Assembly (NCBI GenBank): GCA_017538965.1
Contig: JAFYHU010000015.1
Coordinates: 98,491-162,490, forward strand
Length of the DNA: 64,000 nucleotides
Direction of reading: 5' to 3'
Origin: Oscillospiraceae bacterium
GTDB lineage: Bacteria; Bacillota; Clostridia; Oscillospirales; Oscillospiraceae
Part shown: piece by piece, positions 51,462-58,413 of the stretch
Position numbering within the stretch: position 1 is the first letter of the stretch
How the letters are laid out: each line of letters opens with the position of its first letter
Translations under genes and position numbers: made by a program
The notes under the pieces: generated by a model
Seen by the model: only the letters and a program-made list of their open reading frames with translations
What the model was told of the DNA's origin: nothing
Database searches by the model: none

Positions 51462-51482
51462 ACTGTCTTCTCCTCTCTATTT

Positions 51483-52205
51483 TCAGATTTGTTGGGTATT
51501 TCTTTCGTTCATCAGCGGGCTGTCTTCCGCCGAAGCTTTTTTTATCAGTTTCATTGCCGCGCCGAACATCCATGCCACGAAGACAAGGAAGAGGATGGTC
51601 ATCAGGTCGCTCTGCAGCGATGCAATAAAATCATACGCCCCGTGAAGCAGGACGGGAATCAGCAGCGCCTTTCTCCGGGCACTTTTTGACTCACGCGGAT
51701 AACCGGCCAGGTCCCAGCGTTTCGCAATGCCGTACCAGACGCCCATAAAGACGCCGAAACAGGCGTGCCCCGGAACTGCCGTCACCGCACGGGCAAGCGC
51801 TGTGCCGATGCCGTACTCCAGGACATAGCCGATGTTCTCCCAGAGCGCAAATCCCAGCGACAGAAACACCGCATACACAACGCCGTCAAACTGACAGTTA
51901 AAGTGCGGGCTTCTCCATGTCCGTATTTTCAGAAGCAGGTATTTGAAGCCTTCCTCGGACAGCGCGACGACAACGAAATACAGAAGAAAGTTGTACAGCA
52001 GGCCTCCGGCCGGCAACGCGTCCATCAGAAATGCTTCCCCGAGCTGCTCGGTAACGGCGGCCAGCGTCGTCGAAACAATTCCGAGCAAGACAATCCCGAT
52101 CAGCATGCCGACAGGTTCCTTTTCCAGTTTATCGGCACGGTACACGCGGATCAGCAGCCAGACTGCCGGAACAATCGCCGCCGCAACCAGAATCAATTCA
52201 TACAT
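51483..52205 (-). CDS. PrsW family intramembrane metalloprotease
   Basis: 240 residues with about seven membrane helices. The metal site motifs of the family are seen: ALSEEGFKYLLL near 84, WENIGYVLEYG near 122, GHACFGVFMGVWYG near 145 and VLLHGAYDF near 187. PrsW proteins cleave anti-sigma factors in B. subtilis and Clostridia; the target here is unknown. It lies 21 bp upstream of the XRE/H1-like gene on the same strand, which makes that gene a co-expressed partner. Confidence 0.93.
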   Translation of the reverse strand: MYELILVAAAIVPAVWLLIRVYRADKLEKEPVGMLIGIVLLGIVSTTLAAVTEQLGEAFLMDALPAGGLLYNFLLYFVVVALSEEGFKYLLLKIRTWRSPHFNCQFDGVVYAVFLSLGFALWENIGYVLEYGIGTALARAVTAVPGHACFGVFMGVWYGIAKRWDLAGYPRESKSARRKALLIPVLLHGAYDFIASLQSDLMTILFLVFVAWMFGAAMKLIKKASAEDSPLMNERNTQQI

Positions 52206-52258
52206 GACGAACTGCCTTTCTTATGGTTGAAGCCCGGTCTACACCGGGCTTCAATCTC

Positions 52259-52501
52259 TTACTTGTCCAGATAGGTCTTCAGAAGCTCCTGCAGCAGTTC
52301 GTCCCGGTCCAGCCTGCAGATCAGACTGCGTGCATTGTTATAGCTGGTAATGTAGGTCGGGTCCTCTGAGAGAATGTAGCCGACAATCTGGTTGATCGGA
52401 TTGTAGCCTTTTACCATCAGGGAATTGTAGACGGAAGAAAGAATTTCTTTCATCTCAGCCTTGCTGTCAAGCGCTGTGAACTTTCTTGTGACATCCTGCA
52501 A
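52259..52501 (-). CDS. ireB: IreB family regulatory phosphoprotein
   Basis: 80 residues. The conserved block GYNPINQIVGYILSEDPTYI followed by TSYNNARSLICRLDRDELL defines the IreB (DUF965) family. In enterococci IreB is a substrate of the PASTA kinase IreK and lowers cephalosporin resistance; in Clostridia its partners are presumed similar. It is a strong Firmicute marker. Promoter probably in 52502-52588. Confidence 0.95.
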   Translation of the reverse strand: MQDVTRKFTALDSKAEMKEILSSVYNSLMVKGYNPINQIVGYILSEDPTYITSYNNARSLICRLDRDELLQELLKTYLDK

Positions 52502-52588
52502 AACGAATCACTCCCCACCGCTGATCTTTCTGGTATTATACCACATTTTGCGATCAAGTAAAGACCTATTTTGCAGATTTTGTGGTGA

Positions 52589-55054
52589 TTATCGGATTTG
52601 GGCGGAGAAGTTCTGCTCGAGGGCGGCGAGGATGCGCCGGACGGTGGCCTCGGCGTGCTCGTCGGTGAGGGTCTGGTCGTCGGAGCGCATGGTCAGGGAG
52701 AATGCGATGGACTTCTTCCCCGGGGCGATGCCGGTGCCGGTGTAAACGTCGAAGACGCGGACGTCCTTGAGGGTTTCGCCGCCGGCAGCGCGGATGCAGT
52801 CCTGCATGTCCCCGGCGGGGACGGCGGCGTCGCAGAGCACGGCGATGTCACGCGTGACGGCCGGGAAGCGCGGGAGCGGGCGGAAGACCGGGGTGGAGCC
52901 GCGCAGGGCGAGGAGAGCGTCGAGGGAGAGCTGGGCGCAGTAGAAGGGGGCGTCGATGCCGTAGTTGCGCATGACGAGGGGGTGGATTTGGCCGAGGGTG
53001 CCGATGGGGACCTCATGGGCGCCTGCGGGCGGGACCGCGAGGGTATCGGCGGAGCGATCTGGGGATCGCTCCCTACGGGCATTGTCGGAGGGTACAGCGA
53101 AGATTTTCGCGCAGCGGGTGGGGTGGTAGGAGGGGTTTTTATCATCGGCGGTGAAGCGGGCGTTCTCGATGCCGAGGGCGGCAAGCAGGGCTTCGCCCCA
53201 GCCCTTGAGGACGAAGAAGTCCATCTTCTCGCCGTAGGCGCCGAGGGAAACGGTCTTCGGCTCGTCCGCCAGGCCATCCGGGCGCGGGAGGTACGTCCGG
53301 CCGATCTCGTAGAGATAGGCTTCCTTATTCCTGTAATTGTAGTTGCGGGTCAGGATCTCGAGCATGGAGGGCAGGACGGTGGTGCGCATGATGGATGTGT
53401 CCTCGCCGAGGGGGTTCAGGATACGCAGGCTGTTCCGCAGAGGCGAGTCCGCGGGCAGGCGGATCCGGTCGTACCAGGAGGGGCTGATGAAGGAATAGGT
53501 GATGATCTCGTCCATGCCGAGGCTGCGGCAGACCTCGCCCACGCGCTTTTCCGCCGCCTGCTCGGGGCTCAGGCCGCCGCAGGTGGAGATGCCGCCGGTG
53601 AAGCGGGTCGGAATCTCGTTGTAGCCGTAGAAGCGGGCCACCTCTTCGGCGAGGTCGGACCAGTGCTCCACGTCGGCGCGCCAGGAGGGCACCGTGACCT
53701 GCTCGCCCTCGACGGCAAAGCCGAGTTTGCGGAGGATGACGCGCATGGTGTCGGCATCGATGTCGGTGCCGAGCAGGGCGTTGATCTTTCCGGGCTCGAG
53801 GTTCAGGACGGTCTCCTTCCTGCCGGCGGGATAGACGTCGATGATGCCTTCCACGACCTCGCCGGCGCCGAGCATCTCCACGAGCTCGCAGGCGCGCTGA
53901 ACGGCGCGGAAGGTGTTCTCAGGGTCGAGGCCCTTCTCATAGCGGGAGGAGGCGTCGGTGCGCATGCCGAGGGCGGTGGCCGTGCGGCGGATCGAGACGC
54001 CGTCGAAGTTGGCGCTCTCAAAGAGGACCATGGCGGTATCGCCGACGATCTCGCTGTTCTCGCCGCCCATGACGCCGGCCACGCCGACGGGCTTCTCGGT
54101 GTCGCAGATGCAGAGCATGCTCTCGCTCAGGGCGCGCTCGGTCCCGTCCAGGGTGCGGATCGTCTCGCCCGGCCGGGCGCAGCGCACATGGATCTCGCCG
54201 CCGGTCACGCAGCTGAAGTCGAAGGCGTGCATGGGCTGGCCGTATTCGAGCATGACGTAGTTCGTGATATCCACAAGGTTGTTGATCGGGCGCATGCCGG
54301 CGTTGCGGATGCGCTCGCGCATCCAGGCGGGCGAGGGAGCGATTTTGACGTTGCGCACCATGCGCGCCGTATAGCGGCGGCAGAGGGACGGCTCGTCAAT
54401 GACAATCTTCGTCAGCTCACGGATGTCCCCGCCGGCCTTCGCCTCGACGGCGGGCGTGTGCAGCTTCAGGGGCCGGTCGAAGGTCACGGCGGCCTCGCGG
54501 GCCAGGCCGATCATGCAGAGGCAGTCGGGACGGTTCGGGGTGATCTCGAACTCGACGACGTGGTCGTCGCGGCCGATGAGCGCGGCGACGTCGTCCCCGG
54601 GGGCACAGTGCTCCGTGATGATGAAGATGCCGTTTTCAATCGCGTCCGGATAATCGTGGACGGTGAGGCCCAGCTCCTTCAGGGAGCAGAGCATGCCCTC
54701 GGAGCGGACGCCGCGGAGCTCGGTCGTGCGGATCTCCATCCCGTTGGGAAGCAGGGCGCCGTCCAGCGCCGTCGGGACCAGGTCGCCGACGGAGACGTTC
54801 TGGGCGCCGGTCACGATCTGCAGGGGTTCCTCTCTGCCGACGTCCACGGAGCAGACCCACATGTGGTCGGAATCGGGATGCTTTTCCATCGCGGCAACGC
54901 GGCCCACGACGACATTTCTGCAGGTTTCCGAGAGGTCCTCGGTCACCTCCACCTTGGAGCCCGAGACCGTCATGGCCTCGGCGAAGGCGCGGTCGGGAAC
55001 TTCGGAGAGCGGGAGATCAACAAATTCATTCAGCCATTTTCTCGACAGATTCAT
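52589..55054 (-). CDS. pheT: Phenylalanine--tRNA ligase beta subunit
   Basis: 821 residues. EMAP/OB-type tRNA-binding domain (about 40-150, with EKHPDSDHMWVCSVDVG), B3/4 editing domain, B5 (NALLGTDIDADTMRVILRKL-type block near 425), the catalytic-like core and the C-terminal ferredoxin-fold anticodon domain (PRFPAVTRDIAVLC). Near residue 665-690 the protein carries an insertion with Arg/Ser/Pro-rich residues encoded by a perfect palindrome at 53051-53072. It follows pheS by 15 bp and is under the same T-box. Confidence 0.97.
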   Translation of the reverse strand: MNLSRKWLNEFVDLPLSEVPDRAFAEAMTVSGSKVEVTEDLSETCRNVVVGRVAAMEKHPDSDHMWVCSVDVGREEPLQIVTGAQNVSVGDLVPTALDGALLPNGMEIRTTELRGVRSEGMLCSLKELGLTVHDYPDAIENGIFIITEHCAPGDDVAALIGRDDHVVEFEITPNRPDCLCMIGLAREAAVTFDRPLKLHTPAVEAKAGGDIRELTKIVIDEPSLCRRYTARMVRNVKIAPSPAWMRERIRNAGMRPINNLVDITNYVMLEYGQPMHAFDFSCVTGGEIHVRCARPGETIRTLDGTERALSESMLCICDTEKPVGVAGVMGGENSEIVGDTAMVLFESANFDGVSIRRTATALGMRTDASSRYEKGLDPENTFRAVQRACELVEMLGAGEVVEGIIDVYPAGRKETVLNLEPGKINALLGTDIDADTMRVILRKLGFAVEGEQVTVPSWRADVEHWSDLAEEVARFYGYNEIPTRFTGGISTCGGLSPEQAAEKRVGEVCRSLGMDEIITYSFISPSWYDRIRLPADSPLRNSLRILNPLGEDTSIMRTTVLPSMLEILTRNYNYRNKEAYLYEIGRTYLPRPDGLADEPKTVSLGAYGEKMDFFVLKGWGEALLAALGIENARFTADDKNPSYHPTRCAKIFAVPSDNARRERSPDRSADTLAVPPAGAHEVPIGTLGQIHPLVMRNYGIDAPFYCAQLSLDALLALRGSTPVFRPLPRFPAVTRDIAVLCDAAVPAGDMQDCIRAAGGETLKDVRVFDVYTGTGIAPGKKSIAFSLTMRSDDQTLTDEHAEATVRRILAALEQNFSAQIR
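53051..53072. repeat. Perfect palindrome inside pheT (REP-like insertion)
   Basis: GGAGCGATC-TGGG-GATCGCTCC, a 9 bp perfect stem. It codes for part of a low-complexity loop (RRERSPDRSAD) in PheT that interrupts otherwise conserved sequence, and it looks like an intergenic repeat that entered the gene in frame. Confidence 0.6.
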
Positions 55055-55069
55055 GGTTCGGCCCCTCCT

Positions 55070-56095
55070 TTAAAACTGTTCCAGGAACCGCACGTCGTTC
55101 TCGAAGATCAGACGCAGGTCCGTAATCTTGTATTCGCCCATCGCGAGGCGCTCCAGCCCCATGCCGAAGGCCCAGCCGGAGTACACGTCCGGGTCGATGC
55201 CGCAGCCGGCGAGCACCTTGGGGTGGACCATGCCGGCGCCGAGGATCTCGATCCAGCCCTCGCCCTTACAGGTCGGGCAGCCTTTGCCGCCGCACTTGTG
55301 GCACTGGATGTCCATCTCGCAGCTCGGCTCGGTGAAGGGGAAGTGATGCGGGCGGAAGCGCGTGACCGTGCCGGCGCCGTAGAGGCGCTCCACCACGAGG
55401 TTCAGCGTCGCCTTGAGGTCCGACATCGTGACGCCCTTGTCAATGACCATGCCCTCGATCTGGTGGAACATGGGCGAGTGCGTCGCGTCCACCTCGTCCT
55501 TGCGGTAAACCCGCCCGGGGGCGATCATGCGGATCGGCAGGGGCCGGGTCTCCATCGCGTGCACCTGCATGGGCGAGGTCTGCGTGCGCAGGCAGACGCG
55601 GCTGTCGGGGTCGAAGTAGAAGGTATCGGTCCACTCGCGCGAGGGATGGCCCTCGTCGATGTTGAGCTTGGTAAAGTTGTAGTCGGACAACTCCACCTCC
55701 GGGCCGTCCACGATCGAAAAGCCGAGCGCAATGAAAATGTCCTTGATCTGGTCCAGGGAATTGTACATCGGGTGCTTGTGCCCCAGCTTCCGCGGCAGGC
55801 CGGGCAGCGTCACGTCCACCGCCTCGCGCTGCAGCTGCAGCTCCAGCATCCGGTCGTTCAGATCGCGCCGGCGCTGCTCGATCGCTTCCTCCAGCTCGGC
55901 GCGCAGCTGGTTGGCCAGCTGGCCCATCCGCGGGCGCTCCTCCGCCGTGAGCTTCCCCATCTGCCGGAGAATCCCCGTCAGCTCGCCCTTCTTCCCGAGG
56001 TAGCGCACGCGCAGCGCCTCCAGCGCCTCCAGATCCTCGCTCTCCAGGATCGCCTTGCGCGCCGCCGCCTGCAGGTTCAGCATCATTTCTCTCAT
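55070..56095 (-). CDS. pheS: Phenylalanine--tRNA ligase alpha subunit
   Basis: 341 residues from ATG at 56095, 9 bp after GAGG; ATG at 56101 is an alternative. N-terminal coiled coil (about 5-95), then the class II core: motif 2 region HPMYNSLDQIKDIFIALGFS, HSPMFHQIEGMVIDKGVTM, FPFTEPSCEMDIQC and motif 3 GWAFGMGLERLAMG. A zinc-like Cys set (CHKCGGKGCPTCKG) is present, as in many bacterial PheS. T-box controlled with pheT. Confidence 0.98.
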   Translation of the reverse strand: MREMMLNLQAAARKAILESEDLEALEALRVRYLGKKGELTGILRQMGKLTAEERPRMGQLANQLRAELEEAIEQRRRDLNDRMLELQLQREAVDVTLPGLPRKLGHKHPMYNSLDQIKDIFIALGFSIVDGPEVELSDYNFTKLNIDEGHPSREWTDTFYFDPDSRVCLRTQTSPMQVHAMETRPLPIRMIAPGRVYRKDEVDATHSPMFHQIEGMVIDKGVTMSDLKATLNLVVERLYGAGTVTRFRPHHFPFTEPSCEMDIQCHKCGGKGCPTCKGEGWIEILGAGMVHPKVLAGCGIDPDVYSGWAFGMGLERLAMGEYKITDLRLIFENDVRFLEQF

Positions 56096-56112
56096 TGTCA
56101 TCAACCTCACTC

Positions 56113-56339
56113 AAAAAAATAAGCTCCCGTCCCCGTAAATAGGACGAAAGCAGGACTTCCGCGGTACCACCTATCTTCGGCATGACGCCATGCCGCACTC
56201 AGCCGGGCTTAACGCGCACCGCCACGCCGGTGATTGGCCGGAGCTCCCGGGCGAACCAAACAGCCCCGCCCGAGAGGGCTCTCAGCCGACGGCCCCCACT
56301 CTCTGCCGGGCAGGAAACTGCTATTTTCCCGTTCACAGC
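56113..56339 (-). promoter_or_regulatory. T-box leader (tRNA-Phe sensing) upstream of pheST
   Basis: The transcript contains the conserved T-box sequence AGGTGGTACCGCGG (56172-56159), followed by a terminator in which GCTTTCGTCC (56151-56142) pairs with GGACGGGAGC (56132-56123, two G-U pairs) and a run of U residues. The AGAGAGTGGG block (about 56310) is the stem I bulge region, and a TTC near 56325 in AGTTTCC is a plausible specifier for Phe. Uncharged tRNA-Phe would favour the antiterminator and raise pheST expression. Confidence 0.93.
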
Positions 56340-56345
56340 CCTGAC

Positions 56346-56374
56346 AGAGTAACACAGAACATGGGCTTTTGCAA
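56346..56374 (-). promoter_or_regulatory. Promoter of the pheST T-box transcript
   Basis: TTGCAA (56374-56369), 17 bp spacer, TACTCT (56351-56346) on the minus strand. It is back to back with the yfbR promoter, 8 bp apart. Confidence 0.6.
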
Positions 56375-56382
56375 GAGGAGAA

Positions 56383-56411
56383 TTGACAGTTTTTGAAAAC
56401 TTGCATATAAT
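56383..56411 (+). promoter_or_regulatory. Consensus promoter of the yfbR-like gene
   Basis: TTGACA (56383-56388), 17 bp spacer, TATAAT (56406-56411): a perfect sigma-A consensus, 31 bp before the ATG. Confidence 0.9.
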
Positions 56412-56442
56412 ATTTTCAGACTGATCCCGCAGGAGGCCGCAG

Positions 56443-57030
56443 ATGAGCGAGAATTTTTTTGCCTATCTTTCCCGGATGCGCTACATCGGACGCTGGAGTC
56501 TGATGAGAAACGCGCTTCCCGAAAACATTCAGGAGCACAGCCACATGGTCGCCGTGCTCGCCCATGCGCTCGGCGTCATCCGCAGGGACATCTTCCATGT
56601 CCCCTGCCGGCCTGAGGAGGCTGCGACGGTCGCGCTGTTTCACGACAGCTCCGAGATTCTGACCGGCGATCTGCCCACGCCCATCAAGTATCACAGCGAC
56701 GAAATCCGCAGCGCTTATCAGCAAGTGGAAGACATCGCCTGCCGGAAGCTGCTGGAGACGCTGCCCGATGAGCTGCGCGGTCCGTATCAGGAGCTTCTGA
56801 TCGGCGAGACGCAGAAGAAAGTGCACGATCTGGTCAAGGCGGCGGACAAGCTGTCGGCGTATATCAAATGCATTGAGGAGCGCAAGGCTGGAAACAATGA
56901 GTTCCTCTCCGCCGAAAAGCAGACCCTCCTGACCCTCCGGGAATACCATATGCCCGAGGTTGACTACTTCCTCGAGCACTTCATCCCCGCCTTCGAGAAA
57001 AACCTGGATGAGTTGGGTACAATAGAGTAA
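56443..57030 (+). CDS. HD-domain 5'-deoxynucleotidase (YfbR-like)
   Basis: 195 residues. HD-superfamily ligands are visible: NIQEHSHMVAVLAHAL (first His), ALFHDSSEILTGDLPTPIKY (HD) and KAADKLSAYIKCIEE (Asp). The layout FFAYLSRMRYIGRWSLMRN at the start is typical of YfbR, which removes phosphate from deoxynucleoside monophosphates. GGAGG precedes the ATG. Its stop codon is directly followed by the first 13 bp repeat of the MNT/HEPN islet. Confidence 0.93.
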   Translation: MSENFFAYLSRMRYIGRWSLMRNALPENIQEHSHMVAVLAHALGVIRRDIFHVPCRPEEAATVALFHDSSEILTGDLPTPIKYHSDEIRSAYQQVEDIACRKLLETLPDELRGPYQELLIGETQKKVHDLVKAADKLSAYIKCIEERKAGNNEFLSAEKQTLLTLREYHMPEVDYFLEHFIPAFEKNLDELGTIE

Positions 57031-57043
57031 GATCAAACCCGAT
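57031..57043. repeat. 13 bp direct repeat, left copy (islet flank)
   Basis: GATCAAACCCGAT, identical to 58317-58329. It begins one base after the yfbR stop. Confidence 0.75.
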
Positions 57044-57059
57044 TCAAAATACTATTCTT

Positions 57060-57087
57060 GGGAAGCTGTCCAGCGGGACGGCTTCCC
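57060..57087. terminator. Hairpin inside the islet, between yfbR and the HEPN gene
   Basis: GGGAAGC-T-GTCC-AGCG-GGAC-G-GCTTCCC. The 12 bp stem lacks a strong T run, so termination is weak or it is a structural end of the islet. Confidence 0.45.
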
Positions 57088-57184
57088 GCATTTCATGCCA
57101 AAACAGCCTGATAAAAACAAGAATTCGAGGCAGCCCACCCCGATGGGTTCTTGGGATGGGGATTGGAGGGCATCACGATTTAAG

Positions 57185-57685
57185 TCATTTCGTCAAGGCT
57201 TCTTTTGCCCATGCAATGAAGAAGTCCATCTTTTCAATTGCTTTCTTGGTCGTATACTCATCTATGGAAATCTGATTAGGGTAACGAACGTCAACACTGT
57301 AGTCCGATAGCTCGTCAGCCATGTCCAACAATTCTTCCGTGATCTTAATTCCTTTTTCTTTTGGAAGAATGTTCTTCATTTGGTTCAGAATGAAACCAAT
57401 GTCATGCTTCAGTGGCATTCCACCAGGGCTTCCCAAATCGGCTAAAACCGCCTTCGTTGCCTTTTCTGCTGCTTGGGAGCAATGGTAGCAAATGATTTCA
57501 AGCTTCTTCGGATGGAAAAAGCCTTCATACAGATGATGGGCTGCAGCACAGTCGCCTTCAGCATATAGCATCCATTCCTCTGCTTCCTCCCTGTGCTTGA
57601 TTATTGCCTTCTCCTCCTCAGTCAACCCATTCAGCGCAGGACTGGTTTGTTTTTTCTCATTCAAATTGTAGTCTACTTCACTCAT
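57185..57685 (-). CDS. HEPN domain protein (toxin of an MNT/HEPN pair)
   Basis: 166 residues. HEPN fold: EEWMLYAEGDCAAAHHLYEG, CYHCSQAAEKATKAVLADLG, and the C-terminal VDVRYPNQISIDEYTTKKA, with the RYP motif in place of the RNase R-x4-6-H motif, as in many MNT-linked HEPN proteins. It follows the nucleotidyltransferase gene with a 4 bp overlap. The pair is a type VII-like toxin-antitoxin or nucleotidyl-transfer module (family knowledge). The AT-richer base composition than the flanks fits gene transfer. Confidence 0.9.
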   Translation of the reverse strand: MSEVDYNLNEKKQTSPALNGLTEEEKAIIKHREEAEEWMLYAEGDCAAAHHLYEGFFHPKKLEIICYHCSQAAEKATKAVLADLGSPGGMPLKHDIGFILNQMKNILPKEKGIKITEELLDMADELSDYSVDVRYPNQISIDEYTTKKAIEKMDFFIAWAKEALTK

Positions 57686-58065
57686 AGCGTACTCCTTTGA
57701 AAGAGATTATCTCTGCTTTGATCATAAAGAAGCCTTCCTTTTTTGAAAACCTCGCCCTCGATGAACAAGGTGTCATCAGAAGTCCCGTACTTTTCAAACC
57801 GAGAGTTAGTGCCTACCACAATATCCACAGGACGTTTCTGCACATATCGTATTGCTCTCCTTGCCATCTTTCTTGTCTCCTGGGGATTGACCTGATCATT
57901 TACAACAATGTAAAAATCGTAGTCGCTTTGATCAGTATATGATCCATCGGCAAACGAGCCAAACAGGAAAATCTTTAATGGTGAAAGATGCTCAACGAAA
58001 CGCTGTGTGATTTCCTCAATGTTTTGCGCAGAGGCTCTATCCTTAACTTGATCCAAGCCTACCAT
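57682..58065 (-). CDS. MNT-domain nucleotidyltransferase (antitoxin of the HEPN pair)
   Basis: 127 residues from ATG at 58065 with AAAGGAGG upstream. Pol-beta-type motif: FLFGSFADGSYTDQSDYDFY with GS and D-x-D near 35-50, and a third Asp in VDIVVGTNSRF near 82. Such MNT proteins adenylylate or block the HEPN partner. First gene of the pair. Confidence 0.9.
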   Translation of the reverse strand: MVGLDQVKDRASAQNIEEITQRFVEHLSPLKIFLFGSFADGSYTDQSDYDFYIVVNDQVNPQETRKMARRAIRYVQKRPVDIVVGTNSRFEKYGTSDDTLFIEGEVFKKGRLLYDQSRDNLFQRSTL

Positions 58066-58130
58066 CTTTTGATCCTCCTTTCAATGGCTCGTCACCAGGT
58101 GGTCATACACCACCTATTTTAAGTAATATT

Positions 58131-58190
58131 TTAAGGCTTGAAGCCCTTCATGTCAAGATTCTTAATGTTTCCAAGCTCTGAATTTTCCAT
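58131..58190 (-). CDS. Very small ORF (19 aa) with a strong ribosome binding site
   Basis: ATG at 58190 with AGGAGG 8 bp upstream, then MENSELGNIKNLDMKGFKP and a stop. It lies directly upstream of the MNT gene on the same strand, inside the islet. It could be a leader peptide, a small antitoxin-like peptide or the start of a deleted gene. Only the start signal argues for translation. Confidence 0.35.
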   Translation of the reverse strand: MENSELGNIKNLDMKGFKP

Positions 58191-58316
58191 GATCGGCCCC
58201 TCCTTTCCAGCCCCTACTGTGTAAATGGTAAACCGTCCATAAGTTGGCCAGAAGATGGAAAAGTGGGATAATGGCGTGAAAAGTTGTTCATTTTTCACAC
58301 TCACACTCATCATGCA

Positions 58317-58329
58317 GATCAAACCCGAT
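58317..58329. repeat. 13 bp direct repeat, right copy (islet flank)
   Basis: GATCAAACCCGAT, identical to 57031-57043. Here it is part of a complete terminator-like hairpin, AAACCCG (58321-58327) with CGGGTTT (58337-58343). Confidence 0.75.
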
Positions 58330-58344
58330 CCGATAACGGGTTTT

Positions 58345-58376
58345 CTCCCCGGAGCCATATTTCAGGCTCCGGGGAG
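58345..58376. terminator. Terminator-like hairpin downstream of the giant surface protein gene
   Basis: CTCCCCGGAGCC-ATATTTCA-GGCTCCGGGGAG, a perfect 12 bp stem, 38 bp past the stop of the leftward gene. The minus-strand tail is GAAAACCCG, so the neighbouring AAACCCG hairpin may complete termination. Confidence 0.7.
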
Positions 58377-58413
58377 ATTTGGTTTTATACGCTGAAATTG
58401 TTTTTACCGGGGC

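Noticed and set aside
52598-56122. A 1174-codon open frame on the plus strand opposite pheT and pheS
   Set aside because: It is the antisense shadow of two well-conserved genes in GC-rich DNA; its sequence is low in hydrophobic structure and has no start signal.
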